Shown: positions 1-8,565, counted from the stretch's first letter. The stretch is 42,251 nt of DNA from CAZUMJ01 sp964621605 (GCA_964621605.1 CAZUMJ010000027.1:1-42251), one strand, 5' to 3'. Numbers and translations are program-made. The notes: generated by a model from the sequence alone, not told the origin.

Positions 1-28
1 ACGCGGGTTCGATTCCCGCCGCCTCCAT
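1..28 (+). repeat. attL: attL core, 3' end of a tRNA/tmRNA gene
   Basis: Identical over 28 bp to 42224-42251. It contains a T-arm (GCGGG, loop TTCGATT, CCCGC) followed by an acceptor strand CGCCTCC and discriminator A, so it is the 3' end of a plus-strand tRNA or tmRNA gene whose 5' part lies left of the window. No CCA is encoded. Integration into such 3' ends is usual for tyrosine integrases. The CGCGGGTTCGATTCCCGC string recalls tmRNA 3' ends, but this cannot be settled here. Confidence 0.9.
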
Positions 29-320
29 TTTCCCCGCAAATAGCGTTTTCCGAGAGGAACACTTGCCTCTCGCGGTCCGACTCCACGATCGTCAGCGCAG
101 CACCCGCCACCAGGCCCACGAGCCTGCCGTGGAACCGCTCGGGCTCGTCGGCGACCGCCAGGAGGATCGCGGCCAGGTTCTCGTCGACGTAGGCGATGAG
201 GTCGTCGAACGTCAGGCCGGCGTCGAGGCTGTCGAACGCGGCCCGCACGCTGCCGCGCGCGTCGATCAGACGCTCGGCGGCGCGATCGTGGGCAAGAGAG
301 ATGCGCGCCGGAACCGCCAC
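1..320 (-). CDS. small gene downstream of integrase that reads through the att core (partial)
   Basis: An open frame starts at GTG 318-320, one base after the integrase stop, and stays open to the window edge (106 codons). The composition looks coding: acidic and hydrophobic helices with stretches such as FDDLIAYVDENLAAILLAV. The frame crosses the 28-bp core. On the circular phage it would continue from the core into the right end of the prophage and stop after 19 more codons (about 125 aa in total, ending GELV). In the lysogen the C-terminus is supplied by host DNA. I do not recognise a family. Coupling to int suggests a role in integration or its control. Confidence 0.55.
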   Translation of the reverse strand, partial: MAVPARISLAHDRAAERLIDARGSVRAAFDSLDAGLTFDDLIAYVDENLAAILLAVADEPERFHGRLVGLVAGAALTIVESDRERQVFLSENAICGENGGGGNRTR

Positions 321-321
321 G

Positions 322-1389
322 TCAGACCTCGCGTCCCTCGGCGATCGAGCGGAGCACGGCCTCGAGGTCGGAGTCGTCGAAGCTCGCGTACGCGTCGATC
401 GTCGTCTTCGGGTCCGTATGGCCGAGCATCAGCTGCGCGGCGACGATGTTCCCGGAGCGCCGCAGGATGTCGGACGCGACGGTGTGACGGCCGCGGTGCA
501 TGTTGAAGCCGCGCAGCTCGTCCTCGACGACACCGGCGGTCTTCAGGCAGCGGTACCACCAGGTGTGAACGGAACGCGGCACGATCCCGGTCGTGTGGTC
601 GCGTGTCTCCCGGGCCCGGTAATAGGCGAACCGGCCGCGGCCGAGCTGCACAATCTCCTCGGCTTCGTTCGCGTCGCAGCGGACCTTCCGGCGGTCGGTC
701 TTGTAGAGCAGCGAATGGTCGGGGGTCGCGCCGATCTCGAGCTGCAGGGCGGCGAGGTCACGCCAGAGATGCTCGTCGATGATCGGGACGCGACGCACCT
801 TGCCGTTCTTCCCGGTGACGATCAGCCGTTGCCGCTCGAAGTCGAAATCGTTGAACCGAACACCGGCGAGCTCGGCCCGTCGCAACGCGTACTTGAGGAT
901 CAGCTCGCAGCCGAGACGGTCGGCGAGGTAGACCTGCGAGCCGATCACCTTGTCGACGAGGTTGCCGCCGAACGGTTCCCGTTTGACGCCGCGTTTCTTC
1001 GGTGACGCCATCGCCCGAGCTGGGTTGCCGTACTGCGCATGGCCTTCGCGGATCGCCCAGTCGAAGAAGTCACGCCAGACGCTGAGAACCTTCGCGCGCG
1101 TCCGTGGTGTGAGGTCGCCCCAGTAGTGATCCCAGCACTCGCGGCATCGCTCAACGCCGACGGGCGGTGCGAAGTCAGCGAGCTCGAGGTCGGCGTGGAA
1201 AAGCGCAAGCCGAGCGAGGATGGGCTCATAGTCGCGGATCGTCTCTGGTGTGGCTCCCCACTCGTTCCGCTTCCATCGGATGTAGCGGGCGACTTCGAGC
1301 CCGAGGGGAGTCGAGCGGTAGCTCTCGTCTCTCAGGGCATCACGGAGGATACGCGCCGCCGACTGCAGTTCCAACGTTGTGACCGTCAC
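322..1389 (-). CDS. int: tyrosine recombinase, phage integrase
   Basis: 355 aa. Catalyses site-specific recombination between attP and the host tRNA/tmRNA gene through a 3'-phosphotyrosine intermediate. The N-terminal part (about 30-125) is a SAM-like core-binding domain; the catalytic domain follows. Visible catalytic residues are R170 (ALRRAEL), a lysine near 194-197 (GKNGK), H298 and R301 in the box MHRGRHT, H324 (LGHTD) and the nucleophile Y334 (DAYASF). It lies next to attL, as expected. It overlaps the upstream small membrane gene by four bases, so it is the distal cistron of the recT-sbcDC operon and is probably co-expressed with early lytic genes. Confidence 0.95.
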   Translation of the reverse strand: MTVTTLELQSAARILRDALRDESYRSTPLGLEVARYIRWKRNEWGATPETIRDYEPILARLALFHADLELADFAPPVGVERCRECWDHYWGDLTPRTRAKVLSVWRDFFDWAIREGHAQYGNPARAMASPKKRGVKREPFGGNLVDKVIGSQVYLADRLGCELILKYALRRAELAGVRFNDFDFERQRLIVTGKNGKVRRVPIIDEHLWRDLAALQLEIGATPDHSLLYKTDRRKVRCDANEAEEIVQLGRGRFAYYRARETRDHTTGIVPRSVHTWWYRCLKTAGVVEDELRGFNMHRGRHTVASDILRRSGNIVAAQLMLGHTDPKTTIDAYASFDDSDLEAVLRSIAEGREV

Positions 1390-1586
1390 GCCGGGACTCC
1401 GTACTGGTGGATGTCGGCGATCGTGCAGATCACACTCTCGAGGTCATCCGGGCCGATCAGGCACATCGGGATCTCGACGCCGGACGGGGTCACAAGCACC
1501 GGGTCGATCAGCGGCGCCCGACGCGCCTCTGCTCTCAACCACAGCACATATGCGACCGCCGCGCCGGCGGCCACGAACACGATCAT
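1386..1586 (-). CDS. small single-pass membrane protein
   Basis: 66 aa. Residues 2-17 (FVAAGAAVAYVLWL region) form one N-terminal hydrophobic segment, followed by an Arg-rich patch and a soluble tail of about 45 residues. The ATG at 1584-1586 overlaps the stop of the SbcC-like gene (ATGA), and its own stop overlaps the integrase start, so it is a tightly coupled operon member. No family recognised. Confidence 0.7.
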   Translation of the reverse strand: MIVFVAAGAAVAYVLWLRAEARRAPLIDPVLVTPSGVEIPMCLIGPDDLESVICTIADIHQYGVPA

Positions 1587-3709
1587 CCGGCCACCACCCT
1601 GGAACCGCCGGCGGCTCGTTCGACGGCGACGGACTGGTCGAACCGGTCGCGCAGCCCCGGGTCGTGTGATGCGAGCAGCACCACCGATCCGTGCGCACGT
1701 TCGGCGAGGATCTCGGCGAGCGCCTCGGTGCCCTGCGTGTCCAGCCCGGACGGCTCGTCGAACGCGAGGTAGCGGAGGTCGGCGTCGCGTCGTGACTGCA
1801 GCACGTCGACGAGGCCGAGCGCCAACGCGATCTCCGCGCGGGACTGCTCGCCACCGGAGAACGTCTCCAACGGCCGTTCGCCGTCGCCGGTCACACACAC
1901 GATGTCCAACGCGTCGCGTCTCTCGCCGGTCTTCGTCTCCTTCTCGGTGCGCAGCTCGACCCGCGAGATCGCGCCGCCGAGCCGGGACAGCACACGGTTC
2001 GCCTCGGTCTCGATCTGCGGCAAAGCTTGCGACTCCACGATCCACGCGGGGATCCCGTCGCGGCCGAACGCCTGCTCCAACCGGACGAGGATGTCGAGGT
2101 CGGCGAGCAGCCGGTCGCGGAGAACGACGAGCGCCTGATGCTCTGCCGCTGCCGCCTGGGCCTGCTCGAGCAGCGCGGACACGACGGCGAGCCGCTCCCC
2201 TGCCTGCCGGGCGCGGGCGGCGTGCCCGTCGGCCTCGACCTTCGCCTGCAACGCTTGGCCGCGAGCGGCGGCGGCTGCGGCGGGTTCCGGCTGGTCGATC
2301 TCGGCGAGCAGCATCTCGGCGCCATCAAGGTCGAAAGCGAGCCGGCGGGCGATGTCGCGGAAGCCGTCGTTGTCGGTGACGGCGATCGTCTGCTGCAGCC
2401 CGGCGGCGCGTTCGCGCATGGTCGCGAGATCCGCCGGGACTGACGCGAGCTCCGCGAGACGCTGGTCGACGTCGGCAAGGCCGCCCTCCTCCGCCGGCGC
2501 GGGGATCGGCGAGCGAGCGAGCGCGACCCTGATTTCGTCGAGATCGTCGTTAGTCGCTTTGAGGGAGGCCGCGATGGCGGCGAGGTCGGTTGCGAGTGAC
2601 GTCCGGGCCTGGTCGAGAGCCCGGTCGGCGACGTGCTGGCCGCAGCGGTCGCAGGTCGCGTCGTCGTGGGCGAGGCCCGCGAGTTTCTCCGCGATCGACT
2701 GGTGTTCGGCGGCGTATTGTCCGGCGACGGTCGCGATCCTGGCGGCCTCGGCCTCGTACGCCTGCCGGCGGCTCAGCGCTTCGGCGCGCGCGGCCTCCTT
2801 CTCGGCGAGCGGCTCGCGCTTCGCTGCCAGTTCGCCTCGCTCTTCGTCGAGTCGCTGCAGTCGGGCGAGGTTTGTGGCGACACCATCGAGACGCTCGCGC
2901 GCGACATGGGTGGCCTGCAGCTTGCCGAGGTGCGCGTCGTTCTCCGCCCGAGCGACGTCGACGGCCGCCTTACGGGTCGTCCACAGCTTCTCCGTCTCGT
3001 CGAGGGCCGCTGCTGATGCGGCGTGCCGCTCGGCCCGGTCGGCCGCGTCGAGCAGCGCCGCCTGCGCCACACCGACGTCGACGCGCAGCGTCGCCGCCTC
3101 GGCCTCGAGCGGCCCCACCTGCGCCGCCTGTTCCGCGAGCGGCCCCAGGCGGGCGTCGACGCCGGCCAATTCCTGCTCGAACTTCCGACGGTCGACGGCG
3201 ACGGCGTCCTTGGACGCATCCCACGAGTCCAGGTTCAGCGCGTCCGACAGCAGCTTCTTCCGGTCGCGCGGCTGCGCACCCGTGAACGTGTCCGACGCCC
3301 GTTGGGCGAGATAGCCGGACGCCGTGAACGTCGCCCGGTTGATGCCGATCGTCTGCTCGAGCAAGTCCTGGGTGTCCGCCGCGCTGCCCTGCGTCAACGC
3401 AGCCCACCCATCCTCCTGACGCTGCTCGAGGTCGAGGGTGCTCCTGCCGTTCTTCCAGCCGCGTCGCACCCGGAAGACGTCACCTGCGTGGCCGAACTCG
3501 AGGGTGACCTGCAGCTCGTTCTCGCCCTCACGGACAAGCGGCTCCAACGACCGCGACCGGGGTCCGAACAGGCAGATCTCAACAGCGCCGATCAACGTCG
3601 ACTTGCCCGCCCCGTTGGACCCGACGACCGCGGTCGCACCGTCGACGAACCGATAGTCGAGATCGCTAAACGACCGGTAGCCGCGGGCCGTGAGCCTGAG
3701 TGGCTTCAT
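1583..3709 (-). CDS. sbcC: SbcC/Rad50-like ATPase
   Basis: 708 aa. Partner of the SbcD-like nuclease encoded directly upstream. Known SbcCD complexes open hairpins and cut DNA ends with ATP-driven conformational change. Walker A is GSNGAGKST (about 30-38); long Ala/Glu/Arg-rich coiled coils flank a zinc-hook CDRC at about 353-356; an ABC signature FSGGEQSRAE and a Walker B YLAFDEPSGLD with D-loop follow near the C-terminus. It is shorter than E. coli SbcC (about 1050 aa) because of shorter coiled coils, as in other phage gp46-like proteins. Overlaps sbcD by four bases. Probably works with RecT in phage recombination or replication. Confidence 0.9.
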   Translation of the reverse strand: MKPLRLTARGYRSFSDLDYRFVDGATAVVGSNGAGKSTLIGAVEICLFGPRSRSLEPLVREGENELQVTLEFGHAGDVFRVRRGWKNGRSTLDLEQRQEDGWAALTQGSAADTQDLLEQTIGINRATFTASGYLAQRASDTFTGAQPRDRKKLLSDALNLDSWDASKDAVAVDRRKFEQELAGVDARLGPLAEQAAQVGPLEAEAATLRVDVGVAQAALLDAADRAERHAASAAALDETEKLWTTRKAAVDVARAENDAHLGKLQATHVARERLDGVATNLARLQRLDEERGELAAKREPLAEKEAARAEALSRRQAYEAEAARIATVAGQYAAEHQSIAEKLAGLAHDDATCDRCGQHVADRALDQARTSLATDLAAIAASLKATNDDLDEIRVALARSPIPAPAEEGGLADVDQRLAELASVPADLATMRERAAGLQQTIAVTDNDGFRDIARRLAFDLDGAEMLLAEIDQPEPAAAAAARGQALQAKVEADGHAARARQAGERLAVVSALLEQAQAAAAEHQALVVLRDRLLADLDILVRLEQAFGRDGIPAWIVESQALPQIETEANRVLSRLGGAISRVELRTEKETKTGERRDALDIVCVTGDGERPLETFSGGEQSRAEIALALGLVDVLQSRRDADLRYLAFDEPSGLDTQGTEALAEILAERAHGSVVLLASHDPGLRDRFDQSVAVERAAGGSRVVAG

Positions 3710-4860
3710 GCGAGGTACTCCGCTGCGCGCTCGAGCATCGCCGGCTTCACGTCACCGTTCACACCGACCGCGTCGAGATAGGCGGCGAGCTGGTCGACAC
3801 GGGTCTGACCGTCGGCGAACTGGACGCCACGATCGCGGCGGGCCCGCTCGATCGTGGGCTCGATCCAGACGCGATGCGCCTTCAGCTCGAGCAGCTCGCG
3901 GATCCGGTCGTGATCGATCCGGCGCGCCTCGTCCTCGGTCGCCGTGTAGCGGAGCCGGAGGTAAGCGTCCTCGAAGTCGGGCAGCGCAGCCGTTGACGGA
4001 GTCCACGCGGAGAACTCCGAGATGAGCGCCTCGGCGTCGACGTCGAGGGTCACGAACCGCCGCGACTCAAGCGGCCGGAACTCGGCCTCCCACAGCCGCA
4101 ACGTCTCATCCCACTCGAGGAGCAGGCAACCGTGGTCATACCCGGCCTCGCCGAAGTCAAGCGGCTGCGGCGACCCAACGTAGAAGAAATCCGACGAGCA
4201 CTGATAACGATGGATGTGCCCGAAAACGATCTGCCCCGACCACAGACCGGCGATGTCGTCCATCGGCAGCACAACACCGCTCAGCGACCCCACATCCAGC
4301 CCACTCGGCAGGTATGTCTGCGAGACAGCCCAATGGCCGAGCAGGATCTGGTTGCGTCGCGGGTTCCGCAGACCACGGGCGGTCTCGAGGAGCAGATCGG
4401 CGGCGAGCGCCGCGAGCTCCCCGCGGTCGCTGTTCCCGTCGTCGGCCGCGGCGAGCCGCGACAGCGGCGTCCACGGCAGCGCGCACACGTCCAGGTCTCC
4501 GACCTGCCAGGTGCGTGGCTCGCGGGCCAGCTCGATCAGCCCTGCCTCCGCCAACACGTTGAGCCCGCATGGGCCATCCTGGGATGGCACATCATGGTTG
4601 CCGGCGATCGCGTACACGGTGCAGCCGCCCTGCACCTGGTGGTCGACCAGCGGCCGTTCGGCGGCGAGCATCACATCGGGCCAGGGCCGGCGGCCGTCGA
4701 ACAGGTCACCGGCGTGTAGCAAGGCGTCGCAGCGCTCGTCACGGGCGAGCTTCAACGTGGCTGCCCACAACGTCTCCTGCTCGGCGAGCCGCTCACCCGG
4801 TGCCCGGCCGAGATCCTGGCCTTTGCCGAGATGCTGATCGGCTGTGCAGAGGAGCTTCAC
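3706..4860 (-). CDS. sbcD: SbcD/Mre11-like nuclease
   Basis: 384 aa from GTG 4858-4860, whose GTGA overlaps the recT stop; reading further upstream would run through recT in another frame. A calcineurin-like phosphoesterase of the Mre11/SbcD type. Metal-binding motifs in order: TADQHLG (residues 7-13), HAGDLFDG, AGNHDVP, LLGHW and FGHIH. The C-terminal capping domain ends with DVKPAMLERAAEYLA. With the SbcC-like protein it should form the two-subunit end-processing nuclease. Size is close to that of bacterial SbcD. Confidence 0.92.
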   Translation of the reverse strand: MKLLCTADQHLGKGQDLGRAPGERLAEQETLWAATLKLARDERCDALLHAGDLFDGRRPWPDVMLAAERPLVDHQVQGGCTVYAIAGNHDVPSQDGPCGLNVLAEAGLIELAREPRTWQVGDLDVCALPWTPLSRLAAADDGNSDRGELAALAADLLLETARGLRNPRRNQILLGHWAVSQTYLPSGLDVGSLSGVVLPMDDIAGLWSGQIVFGHIHRYQCSSDFFYVGSPQPLDFGEAGYDHGCLLLEWDETLRLWEAEFRPLESRRFVTLDVDAEALISEFSAWTPSTAALPDFEDAYLRLRYTATEDEARRIDHDRIRELLELKAHRVWIEPTIERARRDRGVQFADGQTRVDQLAAYLDAVGVNGDVKPAMLERAAEYLA

Positions 4861-5963
4861 GGCAGCAGTTCCGGGTGGCGGGCGCGCGCGTACTCGGTCA
4901 GTGCCTCGCGGACACCGGCGTTCACGGTCGCGTCGTCGCCGGCGAGTACCGCCCGCACCCATGACTGGCCGGCACCGTCGGCGCATACCTGCGCGACCGT
5001 CCAGCCGTCCTGCACCGGCACTGCCCCCCATTTGTCGACCACCTGGTCGGGGATCGGGAACGCGGGGCCGTGGTTGCCAGGAGCCGCGCCGCCGCCAGGG
5101 GGGACAGGTGTTACTGGCGGCGGCGCGGCCTGCTGGCTCTCGACGGGGGCCTCGGACGCGACCGGTACCTGGTGCTCCGAGTGCGCTGCCGTCGATTCCT
5201 GGGTGATCTCACGCACCTGGCCGACCGGCTGGTCGTGAGGGCCGTACAGCATCGTCGCGGACGCGTCCGGGCCGATCACCTCAGCGTCAACGACGAGGCC
5301 CGCCACGCGCTTGTCGGACGGGTCGAGCGGCAGCTTCGCGAACAGCCGCTTCCCGACGGTCTTCTCCCACATCTGGGTCGGCCACTGCTTCCAGACGCGA
5401 TCGGTCTGCGCGACGCCCTTGGCCGCCTCGACCTTGGCGGCCTCGTACACCTCGACCATCCGGCGGCCGTCCCGATGCCGGCCGATCGCATACGCCGCGA
5501 CGAGCTCACCGCGATCAGAGTTGATCGGCGCCGGCCGGTGGATCACCTTTGGGTCGAGACCGAGCTCGTAGGAGAACTCGTCCGCCGCGTGCACGACGAC
5601 GGTGTCGATCGTCCAGCCGTGCTCGCCGGCGATCTTGCGGTAGCCGCCGATCATCGGGAGGTACTGGGCCTTGCCCTTGTAGGGCACCACGGCGGCCTCG
5701 CGGCCGTCGGGGAGCAGCCCGTCCTGGGCGCACTTGAGGATCGACGCGAAGAACGAGTCGCGGTCGACGTTCGCGAGGCTCTCGTTCTGCAGCAGCGCGG
5801 TCACGGTCGCACGCACGAACCGCGACGGCGGCATGTTCTCCGGGATCGCCATCTCGACCTGCTGCTTGAACTCGTCGCCGCGCACCTGCGACATCAGGTG
5901 CTGCGCGGCGGTCGGCTGCTGGCGCTCCACGGCGCCCTGGTCGCGTGTCGCGAGCTCGCTCAT
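4857..5963 (-). CDS. recT: RecT-family single-strand annealing protein
   Basis: 368 aa. Promotes annealing of complementary single strands and strand invasion in phage recombination. The core (about 30-215) carries RecT-type stretches: RFVRATVTALLQNE, a DSFFASILKCAQDGLLPD block, then YKGKAQYLPMIGGYRKIA. The C-terminal third is Pro/Gly/Gln-rich with PPPVTPVPPGGG, a flexible linker before a short acidic end. I chose ATG 5961-5963 because GGGAG lies five bases upstream; ATG 5973-5975 in frame is an alternative. No RecE exonuclease is next to it; SbcCD takes that place. Confidence 0.92.
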   Translation of the reverse strand: MSELATRDQGAVERQQPTAAQHLMSQVRGDEFKQQVEMAIPENMPPSRFVRATVTALLQNESLANVDRDSFFASILKCAQDGLLPDGREAAVVPYKGKAQYLPMIGGYRKIAGEHGWTIDTVVVHAADEFSYELGLDPKVIHRPAPINSDRGELVAAYAIGRHRDGRRMVEVYEAAKVEAAKGVAQTDRVWKQWPTQMWEKTVGKRLFAKLPLDPSDKRVAGLVVDAEVIGPDASATMLYGPHDQPVGQVREITQESTAAHSEHQVPVASEAPVESQQAAPPPVTPVPPGGGAAPGNHGPAFPIPDQVVDKWGAVPVQDGWTVAQVCADGAGQSWVRAVLAGDDATVNAGVREALTEYARARHPELLP

Positions 5964-5965
5964 CG

Positions 5966-6343
5966 TCACTCCCATCCTTCGTCGGTGTCGTATTCGACAA
6001 CGGCGATGAGTTGGCGGCTGTCGGGGTGCCGGTGTTCGCGGCGTTTTCTCCAGCCGGTGAGTAGCCGGCCGTCTGCGTCGTCCCATTCCTGCCGGGTGAG
6101 CCCGTCGATCCGCAGGGTGATGATTGCGTTGCTGTCGCGGAGGTACTGGTGGATGTGGTCGGCGAGGTGCTCGGCTGTCTCTTCCCGGTAGGTGGGGGCG
6201 CCGTCGGGGAGCACGGAGGTGAGCCGGTCAACATCGGCTGCGGCGGCGAGCAGCGGACTGTCTGCGTGGACGCTCGCGATCGACGTGAGCGGGTCAGGAT
6301 GCGCTGCCATCAGACCGTCCTCCTCATACTTGGGGGCGCTCAT
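5966..6343 (-). CDS. hypothetical protein, early operon
   Basis: 125 aa. Starts at ATG 6341-6343 in an ATGA overlap with the upstream gene and stops two bases before recT. Soluble, with an acidic helix (REETAEHLADHIHQYL) followed by a beta-rich end (AIITLRID, RQLIAVVEYDTDEGWE). No family recognised. Position just before recT suggests a recombination or replication accessory, but nothing in the sequence proves it. Confidence 0.75.
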   Translation of the reverse strand: MSAPKYEEDGLMAAHPDPLTSIASVHADSPLLAAAADVDRLTSVLPDGAPTYREETAEHLADHIHQYLRDSNAIITLRIDGLTRQEWDDADGRLLTGWRKRREHRHPDSRQLIAVVEYDTDEGWE

Positions 6344-6555
6344 GGCTGTTCCTCGATCAGCCACTTTGGGAGTTCCTCCTGGGGGCCGAGATGTATCTTG
6401 CGGCCGTCCGCAAGCAGTGCCCGCGTGATCGTCCACTCGGGCGCGACACGCTGCTCGACCCGCACCGGCTCCTCGCACTCCTGCCATTCGGCTACTCCGG
6501 CGAGCATCCATATCTGCTCCCGCGTCAACGTCACCTGCACGTCGTAGACGCTCAC
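6340..6555 (-). CDS. hypothetical protein, 71 aa
   Basis: Small soluble protein with two Trp-rich patches (QIWMLAGVAEW, LPKWLIEEQP). Both ends are in four-base overlaps with neighbours, supporting translation. No family recognised. Confidence 0.7.
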   Translation of the reverse strand: MSVYDVQVTLTREQIWMLAGVAEWQECEEPVRVEQRVAPEWTITRALLADGRKIHLGPQEELPKWLIEEQP

Positions 6556-6839
6556 GGCTGCACCTCCGCGACGGCCGCGGCGATATGCCCGTACAGGTGC
6601 CTGTCGCCGTCCGTCTTGTCGGCCCGGACGAGCGCCACCAGGTCGTCGTCGAGGCCCATCGCACCGTCGTTGCCGAGCAGCTCGTACACCCCGTCGGCTG
6701 CCCGTGGTGTGCAGGTGGCGCCCCCGACGATCTCTCTGCCTTCCATCCGGATCGTGAGGGTGACGTCGACGGCGTCCGGGTACTCGACCGGGTCGACGTA
6801 GGCGCTGGGGCCGTCCAGGGTGGCCTCGACGACGGTCAC
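6552..6839 (-). CDS. hypothetical protein, 95 aa
   Basis: Starts at GTG 6837-6839, overlapping the upstream stop as GTGA. Acidic, predicted beta-rich N-terminus (DAVDVTLTIRMEGREIVGG) and a helical C-terminus (HLYGHIAAAVAEV). No family recognised. Confidence 0.7.
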   Translation of the reverse strand: MTVVEATLDGPSAYVDPVEYPDAVDVTLTIRMEGREIVGGATCTPRAADGVYELLGNDGAMGLDDDLVALVRADKTDGDRHLYGHIAAAVAEVQP

Positions 6840-7863
6840 GCTGCCGCCTCCGTCACTGCTTCGATCCTGACGCCGCGGACGTCGACCGCGAACACCGCAG
6901 CCGCGGCCCGCTCGATCTTCGCCTTCGTCCCGTCGATCACCACCAGATCGGCGGCCACACACGGCACCCCCACATACCGGGTCGCGTCGAGGTTGTAGTC
7001 GGCGGCAACGACCGGCGCAGGCGATACGTGCAGGCCGCCGCCGCACATAGGCCGCGGATCCCAGTCGGCCGCGTACGGCAGGTCTCCGGGCCGGTAGTAG
7101 ATCCCCTGGGCGCGGGCATGGCTCGTCGACCAGTCGTCGTCTACCGCCTTGTACAACACCACGACGCCGTCGCTGTCGGGTTCGATGCCAGCAGCAGCGA
7201 ACCATTCGTCGGTCGTCCATTCCTCCTCAGCGGGGAGCTGGATCAGGACGCCGCCGGTGATCCTCGCGCAGCTGAAGGCGTTCTGCACAGGCACGTACTT
7301 GCCCGCCCGAACAGTGGCTGAGCCCTCCGCCCGAACAGTGGCTGAGCCGTACGCCCGAACAGTGGCTGAGCCCTCCGCCCGAACAGTGGNNNNNNNNNNN
7401 NNNNNNNNNNNNNNNNNNNNNNNNNNNNNNNNNNNNNNNNNNNNNNNNNNNNNNNNNNNNNNNNNNNNNNNNNNNNNNNNNNNNNNNNNACAGTGGCTGA
7501 GCCCTCCGCCCGAACAGTGGCTGAGCCGTACGCCGAGACAGTGGCTGAGCCGTACGCCCGAACAGTGGCTGAGCCCTCCGCCGAGACAGTGGCTGAGCCC
7601 TCCGCCCAGACAGTGGCTGAGCCGTCCGCCGAGACAGTGGCTGAGCCGTACGCCCAGACAGTGGCTGAGCCGTCCGCCCGAACAGTGGCTGAGCCGTACG
7701 CCGAGACAGTGGCTGAGCCGTCCGCCCGAACACTGGCCTTCACCGTGTCTCTCACCTCCAGCGGACGCGCGGCGGTGCCGCCCAGGCAGACGATCAGATC
7801 GTCCGCTTCGGCCTTCTTGATCGCGTCGTTGAGTTGCTTCTGGGTGGTGACCTCGTACCTCAC
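6836..7863 (-). CDS. octapeptide-repeat protein with DUF7666-like C-terminus; interrupted by assembly gap
   Basis: Starts at GTG 7861-7863 (RYEVTTQKQLNDAIKKAEAD); a head of about 45 residues (DLIVCLGGTAARPLEV) leads into tandem GSATV(R/S/W)A(Y/E/D) octapeptides. A run of 100 N follows, then more repeats, then a C-terminal domain of about 170 residues (VVLYKAVDDDW, CGGGLHVSP, VAADLVVIDGTKAKI) resembling DUF7666. The two sides of the gap are in different frames only because the gap length is a placeholder, so this is one gene, not two. The repeats suggest a right-handed beta-solenoid. Function unknown; it lies in the early cassette rather than among virion genes. Confidence 0.7.
7313..7736 (-). 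repeat. 24-bp tandem repeat array encoding GSATVxAx
   Basis: Near-identical 24-bp units (plus strand core CAGTGGCTGAGCC) recur three times left of the N run and about ten times right of it. Units differ mainly at the two codons giving R/S/W and Y/E/D. Repeat identity explains why the assembly broke here; the true copy number is unknown. Confidence 0.9.
7390..7489. other. assembly gap, 100 N
   Basis: Exactly 100 N inside the 24-bp repeat array. The round number indicates a scaffold placeholder, so neither length nor reading frame across it is meaningful. Confidence 0.97.
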
Positions 7864-7979
7864 CGGTCGTCTCCGTCCCTGGGGAACAGCCAGCGTTCCG
7901 CTGCCGCGCCGCACGCGCAGAAGACCAGCAGCACCAGCCCGTAAAACGCGAGGGCAAGAAACGGGTCAGCGTGTGTCAT
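7860..7979 (-). CDS. 39-aa membrane protein
   Basis: Starts at ATG 7977-7979 (ATGA overlap with the upstream gene) and stops in a GTGA overlap with the repeat protein. The sequence begins MTHADPFLALAFYG and has one hydrophobic segment of about 18 residues (LALAFYGLVLLVFCACG), followed by a charged tail ending DGDDR. Both flanking overlaps support that it is translated. Function unknown. Confidence 0.65.
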   Translation of the reverse strand: MTHADPFLALAFYGLVLLVFCACGAAAERWLFPRDGDDR

Positions 7980-8326
7980 GATGGTTCCCTTCTGGCTCCG
8001 GCCGCGCTGCCCCCGACGGGTTTGCGGCCGGAGCCGGTCGTGTCACAGGTGACCGCGGCCATCATCGGGCCGTCGAGGTCGAGCAGATCCGTGTGGCCGT
8101 CGCATGCCCGGGACTGCCGGGTGGGTGCCCCGCAGTACAGACACAGGCCGGTGAAAAAGGCCGGGTTCGACGTGTATGTGGGTGCCGTGACGTTTCGACG
8201 TGGCCGGACGGTCGCTCGCGGCCTCTGCTGCGTCGGCGCGGTGATGCCGTCTCGGCTCATGCCACGACGGGACCGGGCGACCGCCTGCGCGACGATCAGA
8301 CGGTCAACGTCCGTCAGCACGGTCAC
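7976..8326 (-). CDS. hypothetical protein with CxxC finger
   Basis: 116 aa. A basic N-terminus with an Arg-rich stretch (RPRATVRPRRN) is followed by CLYCGAPTRQSRACDGH, a possible zinc site. Starts at GTG 8324-8326 in a GTGA overlap. Could bind nucleic acid, but no family is recognised. Confidence 0.65.
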   Translation of the reverse strand: MTVLTDVDRLIVAQAVARSRRGMSRDGITAPTQQRPRATVRPRRNVTAPTYTSNPAFFTGLCLYCGAPTRQSRACDGHTDLLDLDGPMMAAVTCDTTGSGRKPVGGSAAGARREPS

Positions 8327-8565
8327 GCGGCCACCAACGTCATCTGGCCGTCAGGCTGCTCGACGAGCCCCACGTTCCCCCCGTGGGGCTCGTCCAGCAG
8401 CCGGTACCAGTGCAGCCCATCCTGCCGCCAGCATGCGATCCGGTGGCCCTGCGCTCTGAGCGCTGCGACTCGCGAGTGGGCGACTACGCGGAGGTCGTAC
8501 AGCTCGTGATGCGAGTGAGGCTCTCCGTCGGAGAGCAGCTCGAGGACACGCTGGTTGTGCGTCAT
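8323..8565 (-). CDS. small winged-helix DNA-binding protein
   Basis: 80 aa. The N-terminal pattern NQRVLELLSDGEPHSHHEL followed by VAHSRVAALRAQGHRI is a typical winged helix: first helix, SHHEL turn, recognition helix, then a basic wing. The C-terminus is a beta hairpin (GLVEQPDGQMTLVAA). Likely a regulator or excise-like accessory of the early operon; which one cannot be told from sequence. Confidence 0.65.
   Translation of the reverse strand: MTHNQRVLELLSDGEPHSHHELYDLRVVAHSRVAALRAQGHRIACWRQDGLHWYRLLDEPHGGNVGLVEQPDGQMTLVAA

Noticed and set aside
7313..7736. CRISPR-like array
   Set aside because: 24-bp units are contiguous without unique spacers and translate to an in-frame octapeptide repeat.
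7243..7914. Two genes or a real frameshift across the N run
   Set aside because: The gap is exactly 100 N, a placeholder, so the frame change has no meaning; both flanks encode the same repeat.
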